Part shown: in pieces, positions 60,759-64,000 of the stretch
How the letters are laid out: every line of letters starts with the position of its first letter
Position numbering within the stretch: the first letter of the stretch is position 1
Source: Thermaurantimonas sp046299575
Lineage (GTDB): Bacteria; Bacteroidota; Bacteroidia; Flavobacteriales; Schleiferiaceae
NCBI RefSeq assembly: GCF_046299575.1
Contig: NZ_JBKBHX010000009.1
Location: 1-64,000, forward strand
Length of the DNA: 64,000 bases
Direction of reading: 5' to 3'
Translations under genes and position numbers: made by a program
Notes under the pieces: generated by a model
Databases searched by the model: none
What the model saw: the letters and a program-made list of their open reading frames with translations, nothing else
Told to the model about the DNA's origin: nothing

Positions 60759-61790
60759 ATGACTTTTGGGACAGAAATTCAAATTTTAACTGAATTTGGA
60801 AACAAACTAAACAAGCTCGTTGAAGAGTATAGAAATCAAAATTTATCCTCTGATATTCAAGAACTTATTCAAAAAGCTTCAGCCATAAATCCGTGGTTCA
60901 CCCCGGAAAATGTGTGGTATGGCCTCTCATATTGGGCCTCTATGCTCAATGAGGAGAATCTGGAAAATTGGCTTGACAAATATCAAAAGGAGCATAAATC
61001 CGTCAAAAACGTCGGCATCATCACGGCCGGAAATATACCGTTTGTGGGTGTTCACGACTTGATATGTGTCTATCTATCAGGGCATAATGCGAGCGTAAAA
61101 ACATCGTCAGACGATCCACTATTGACAAAATGGATGATTTCAATTTTGGCTGAAGTAGATCAGTCGGTGGCTGAGCGCATTCGTTTTGTAGATCGTCTCG
61201 AAAACATCGACGCTGTTATTGCTACAGGCTCTAATAACAGCGCGCGCTACTTCGAATATTATTTTGGAAAATACCCCAATATCATTCGCAAAAACAGAAA
61301 TTCAATAGCCATCGTCACAGCAGATACTACCTACGATCAATTGAAGTGTCTTGCTGATGATGTCTTTCTATACTTTGGCCTTGGATGTCGATCTGTTTCA
61401 AAGCTGTACTTACCCGAAGGATTCGATTTGCAGCGCATCTTCGGTGCTTTTTACGACTGGCGATACATCATACAGCACCACCGATATGCCAGCAATTACG
61501 ACTACAACCGCGTAGTCTATTTAATGAGCAAGGAGCCTATTTTAGAAAATGGCTTCTTTATACTCCGTCAAAATCAGGCTCTTGCAACTCCTGTGAGCGT
61601 GGTTCATTACGAGTACTATTCATCGAATGATGAACTCGCTTTGATCATTAATCAGCTTCGCGATCAAATCCAATGCATTGTAGGTGCCGAAAGTTCGCTA
61701 TGTACGGATGACTATGGCAAGGCACAATGGCCGTCGATCGACAGTTATGCTGACGGAGTCGATACCCTGCAGTTTTTGCTGCAACTTTAA
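60759..61790 (+). CDS. LuxC-like acyl-CoA reductase
   Basis: A 343-aa aldehyde dehydrogenase-fold enzyme that reduces an acyl-CoA or acyl thioester to the aldehyde with NADPH. Family features are VGIITAGNIPFVGVHDL, the catalytic Cys in FGLGCRSVSKLYLP, and the C-terminal ASxxDxxN-type region. It lacks a fused partner. It is divergent from the ferredoxin gene. The genes right of it are on the other strand. Confidence 0.88.
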   Translation: MTFGTEIQILTEFGNKLNKLVEEYRNQNLSSDIQELIQKASAINPWFTPENVWYGLSYWASMLNEENLENWLDKYQKEHKSVKNVGIITAGNIPFVGVHDLICVYLSGHNASVKTSSDDPLLTKWMISILAEVDQSVAERIRFVDRLENIDAVIATGSNNSARYFEYYFGKYPNIIRKNRNSIAIVTADTTYDQLKCLADDVFLYFGLGCRSVSKLYLPEGFDLQRIFGAFYDWRYIIQHHRYASNYDYNRVVYLMSKEPILENGFFILRQNQALATPVSVVHYEYYSSNDELALIINQLRDQIQCIVGAESSLCTDDYGKAQWPSIDSYADGVDTLQFLLQL

Positions 61791-61808
61791 ATGTGCAATC
61801 TATAAGTA

Positions 61809-62282
61809 TTAATTATTTTCAGTGTATTTTTTAAAAATTCTCTGAAAGTTTTTGATTCCTGATTCGTTAAGTGTGTTGTTTTCAATAACTCGATAAGAAA
61901 CGAGGTCGTGAGCCAAATCGCGCCTGCGCAAAAAAACGGGATATATAGAAGGATCAGGGGTTGCCTCACTTAAAAAATGGATGAGATAGATCATTTGGCT
62001 TTCTTGAGTTGAATCTTCTATAGCTTTTGGAACAGCAGTGATTACCAGTTGATCTCTGAGCGTGTAAATGTGGTACGAAGGATATAGTCCTAAGTTACCT
62101 GGAGCCAACCGCATAATACCCCAGGGCTCGCCTTTGTAGAAAATAGTATCCATACTTACTTCGACTGTGCCTCTAATCAACGAAGTACTTTTTGCCTTAA
62201 TATGCCGCTTCAGATCGCTTGGCATGCCTGAACTGGCACAGCCTGCTACTGCCAGTGTGAGAAATATTAAAGCTATTCTCAT
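61809..62282 (-). CDS. Small lipoprotein of unknown function
   Basis: A 157-aa protein with a lipoprotein signal (ALIFLTLAVAGC, Cys ~15). The mature part is short and beta-rich, with YHIYTLRDQLVITAVPKAI and a terminal LRRRDLAHDLVSYRVIENNT. It overlaps osmC by 4 nt. No family is recognised. Confidence 0.75.
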   Translation of the reverse strand: MRIALIFLTLAVAGCASSGMPSDLKRHIKAKSTSLIRGTVEVSMDTIFYKGEPWGIMRLAPGNLGLYPSYHIYTLRDQLVITAVPKAIEDSTQESQMIYLIHFLSEATPDPSIYPVFLRRRDLAHDLVSYRVIENNTLNESGIKNFQRIFKKYTENN

Positions 62283-62686
62283 TTAAGCGTCCAGTAAAAT
62301 TCGATGTCCTGCATGATATCTGGGTGTAAACTCTTCGCTACCGGACAGTTGCGGCCAGCTTGCTCTAACCGAGGTCGATCATCCACCGGATACTGTTCCG
62401 GCAGATACACTTTTAAATGTATCTCGCTTACGCGTCTTGGAGCTGAAGCCATTACTTTAGTTACCTCAGCATAGGCTCCTTTCAGCAGATTTTCTTTCTC
62501 TCCGGCTGCTATACCCATAATGGTCAACATGCAGGTCGCAAGCGAAGTGCTGAGCAAGTCGGTTGGCGAAAAGGCTTCACCACGGCCATGATTGTCAGGT
62601 GGGGCATCCGTAAGTATGATTTGCTGACTTCTGATATGTGTCGATTCACATCTCAAATCACCTTTATATTCCACTTTGGAAGTCAT
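62279..62686 (-). CDS. OsmC-family protein
   Basis: A 135-aa OsmC/Ohr-fold protein. The two reactive Cys are in LATCMLTIMG and GRNCPVAKSL, and the PTDLLSTSLATC helix is typical. It probably detoxifies organic hydroperoxides or other thiol-reactive compounds. Length and motifs fit the YhfA-like branch. It is divergent from an XRE regulator, with palindromic operator-like sites between. Confidence 0.92.
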   Translation of the reverse strand: MTSKVEYKGDLRCESTHIRSQQIILTDAPPDNHGRGEAFSPTDLLSTSLATCMLTIMGIAAGEKENLLKGAYAEVTKVMASAPRRVSEIHLKVYLPEQYPVDDRPRLEQAGRNCPVAKSLHPDIMQDIEFYWTLK

Positions 62687-62761
62687 CTACATGAATTTTT
62701 AAAGTCAAAGGTATTTACAATAAAAAACTCAAACTCACTTGTAATGGTTAAACTTAGACAT

Positions 62762-62838
62762 TTACATATGTAATATCAGATTGATTATTTTACAGATGTA
62801 AGAGAGAAAGAGTTCTCTAAACAAGTTTACATTTGTAA
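62762..62838 (+). promoter_or_regulatory. Three TTACA-N2-TGTAA palindromes upstream of the XRE regulator
   Basis: TTACATATGTAA (62762-62773), TTACAGATGTAA (62790-62801) and TTACATTTGTAA (62827-62838) lie in the osmC-XRE intergenic region. Spacings are 28 and 37 nt. A fourth site of the same form, inside a longer GAATTTACA-GA-TGTAAATTC palindrome, lies in the regulator gene at 63219-63234. They probably bind the regulator. Confidence 0.65.
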
Positions 62839-62850
62839 TAAAAACGAAGG

Positions 62851-63333
62851 ATGAAAACAATTGTTGACAGAATCAAGGAATTGCAGCAAGCTCAAGGACT
62901 TACAAATAATGAATTTGCAGAAAAACTAGGAATTAGCTCAGCTGCTCTCTCGCATATTTACAGCGGTCGCAACAATCCTTCTTTAACGATTTTGGAAGCA
63001 ATATTACAAAAATTTCCAAATGTTAATTTCAATTACCTTCTGAAAGGCCATGGTGGTATGTTTGAAGTAGTTCCAAAGATAACAGAGCCTAAAAAACCAG
63101 TAATCAACGATTTATTTTCAGCTATTGAAGAGGTTCACACTTCAGATAAAAATGTTCAAAATTCTGCTGAACAACGTATTGAAGACACAATTACAGATAC
63201 GGAGAGCGAAAACAGGGAATTTACAGATGTAAATTCACATATTAATCATATCCAAGTGGTGAAGGTGGCACTCTTTACAAGTGATGGTCGCGTGTTTTTT
63301 TTCACACCTAGCAGGGAGAATCCGTTTTTGTAA
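62851..63333 (+). CDS. XRE-family transcription regulator
   Basis: A 160-aa protein with an N-terminal helix-turn-helix (residues ~5-62: LTNNEFAEKLGISSAALSHIYSGRNNPS) and a Glu/Thr-rich acidic linker. The C-terminal end (HINHIQVVKVALFTSDGRVFFFTPS) is of unknown function. It has no peptidase motif, so it is not LexA-like. Probably it binds the palindromes at 62762-62838 and controls itself and perhaps osmC. Confidence 0.85.
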   Translation: MKTIVDRIKELQQAQGLTNNEFAEKLGISSAALSHIYSGRNNPSLTILEAILQKFPNVNFNYLLKGHGGMFEVVPKITEPKKPVINDLFSAIEEVHTSDKNVQNSAEQRIEDTITDTESENREFTDVNSHINHIQVVKVALFTSDGRVFFFTPSRENPFL

Positions 63334-63370
63334 CGCTACTCGTGTATTTTTGCAGCAAATCCTTTATTTA

Positions 63371-63916
63371 ATGACGCGTAAAGATTGGACATACACTTTA
63401 ATTCTCCTGGTTATTGCCTTTGTTTCCCGCATTATTCCCCACTACCCCAATTTTACAGCCATAGGTGCCGTTGCCATAGCTGGTGGCTTGGCATACCGAA
63501 ATTGGATACCGGCTCTGCTCTCTACCGTGGCATCTATGTTTGTGTCTGATTTACTCATTAACAATATCTTTTACTCTGAATTTTATGGTTCATTTGTCTG
63601 GTTTACGCCTGGTGCAATTTTGATTTATAGCTCTTTCATATTTTCAGTTTTCATTCCTCGCCTTCTCTCCCGAGGCAATTCTATTTTCAAGTGGCTGGTT
63701 TCTTCCTTTGCCTCTACAGTACTTTTTTACCTTGTTACCAATTTTGGAGTTTGGTATGAATCTGCTTTATATCCCCAAACATTCAGTGGCTTACTATCTT
63801 GCTATGTAGCAGCGATACCTTTTGCGATCAATCAATTGCTCGGTACCCTCTTTTACGGTGCGCTCATTTTACTGGCATTTAGCTATGTAGATAAGCGCTT
63901 AGTTCAAACAGTATGA
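63371..63916 (+). CDS. DUF6580-like multi-pass membrane protein
   Basis: A 181-aa protein with about five hydrophobic helices (e.g. YTLILLVIAFVSRIIPHYPNFTAIGAVAIAGGLAY). The start MTRKDW (63371) is chosen because 30 upstream residues overlap the XRE gene in another frame. The pattern FxxR.xPHxPNFTA resembles membrane proteins similar to ECF transporter S components, but the substrate is unknown. It overlaps the next gene (ATGA). Confidence 0.75.
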   Translation: MTRKDWTYTLILLVIAFVSRIIPHYPNFTAIGAVAIAGGLAYRNWIPALLSTVASMFVSDLLINNIFYSEFYGSFVWFTPGAILIYSSFIFSVFIPRLLSRGNSIFKWLVSSFASTVLFYLVTNFGVWYESALYPQTFSGLLSCYVAAIPFAINQLLGTLFYGALILLAFSYVDKRLVQTV

Positions 63917-64000
63917 GTCGTCCGCTGAGTTTTTGGGAGAAAGACGCCTTTCTGAGCGAAACGGATTTTACCATCGTAGGCAGTGGTATAACCGGATTGA
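63913..64000 (+). CDS. FAD-dependent oxidoreductase (partial, runs off the right edge)
   Basis: Only the first 29 residues are visible. They lead into FTIVGSGITGL, a Rossmann GxGxxG dinucleotide-binding fingerprint as in DadA/glycine-oxidase-like flavoenzymes. The start ATG overlaps the previous stop (ATGA). The specific enzyme cannot be told from this fragment. Confidence 0.7.
   Translation, partial: MSRPLSFWEKDAFLSETDFTIVGSGITGL

Noticed and set aside
1..64000. tRNA, rRNA, transposase or complete insertion sequence
   Set aside because: I found no cloverleaf, rRNA-like stretch, transposase-like protein or terminal inverted repeats pairing over a gene. Short RNAs could be missed by eye.

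Overview
The window is chromosomal DNA from a member of the Bacteroidota. Signs of this are a T9SS-type C-terminal sorting domain, TonB-receptor/DUF4249 and DUF3822/rsmD pairings, lineage-restricted families (DUF3109, DUF4349, DUF6952-like), very weak Shine-Dalgarno sequences, and several promoters with the Bacteroidota TTTG-N19-TAnnTTTG pattern. The genus cannot be named from what is visible. Nearly all genes from 4 kb to 27 kb are on the minus strand. I see no tRNA, rRNA, transposase or prophage block.

Region 1 (1-8.5 kb) is a CRISPR locus. A long array of 37-nt repeats (48 visible, continuing off the left edge) is followed by a 133-bp AT-rich leader, a TPR protein with an OB/cold-shock-like C-terminus, a 480-bp stretch without a convincing gene, and a tight cas1 / AEP primase-polymerase / cas2 operon. 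The window encodes no interference or crRNA-processing gene (no Cas3, Cas5-10, Cas9, Cas12, Cas13 or reverse transcriptase). This is therefore an adaptation-only module built around a BT4734-like Prim-Pol, related in concept to CRISPR-associated primase-polymerases (CAPP). It is the best candidate here for an under-described system. Four distal repeats carry, or partly carry, the same 64-nt insertion at the same position. Two scaffold gaps lie in the same stretch, so assembly error must be excluded.

Region 2 (8.5-20 kb) holds a GC-rich structured intergenic element, ruvB, an M16 peptidase, a cyclase-family hydrolase, murF, a DUF4249 lipoprotein with its TonB-dependent receptor, polA and a cold-shock protein. 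Region 3 (20-34 kb) holds ruvX (with a non-ATG start), a glycosyltransferase-like protein, ftsY, an NlpC/P60 lipoprotein, an M1 peptidase, rsmD, DUF3822, a RecD/Dda-like helicase, another glycosyltransferase, pnuC with a LexA-like autorepressor, xerD and a 56-aa membrane protein. Region 4 (34-49 kb) holds pyrF, prfA, purM, a Crp-family regulator, rseP, a degenerate M1-like protein, a biotin carrier protein, an ACMSD-like decarboxylase, DUF3109, PAP2, a YopX-like protein, hup, fmt and parE. Region 5 (49-64 kb) holds a T9SS-secreted protein with five tandem beta-sandwich modules, an SSP411-like protein, a UDG-superfamily protein, thioredoxin, an AddB-like nuclease, an aldo/keto reductase, a ferredoxin divergent from a LuxC-like acyl-CoA reductase, osmC divergent from an XRE regulator with palindromic operators, a DUF6580-like membrane protein and the start of a FAD oxidoreductase.

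Apart from the CRISPR module, the genes are ordinary housekeeping and envelope functions in short overlapping operons. By eye the left third is noticeably more GC-rich than the right two thirds. All calls come from reading the sequence; no database search was run.
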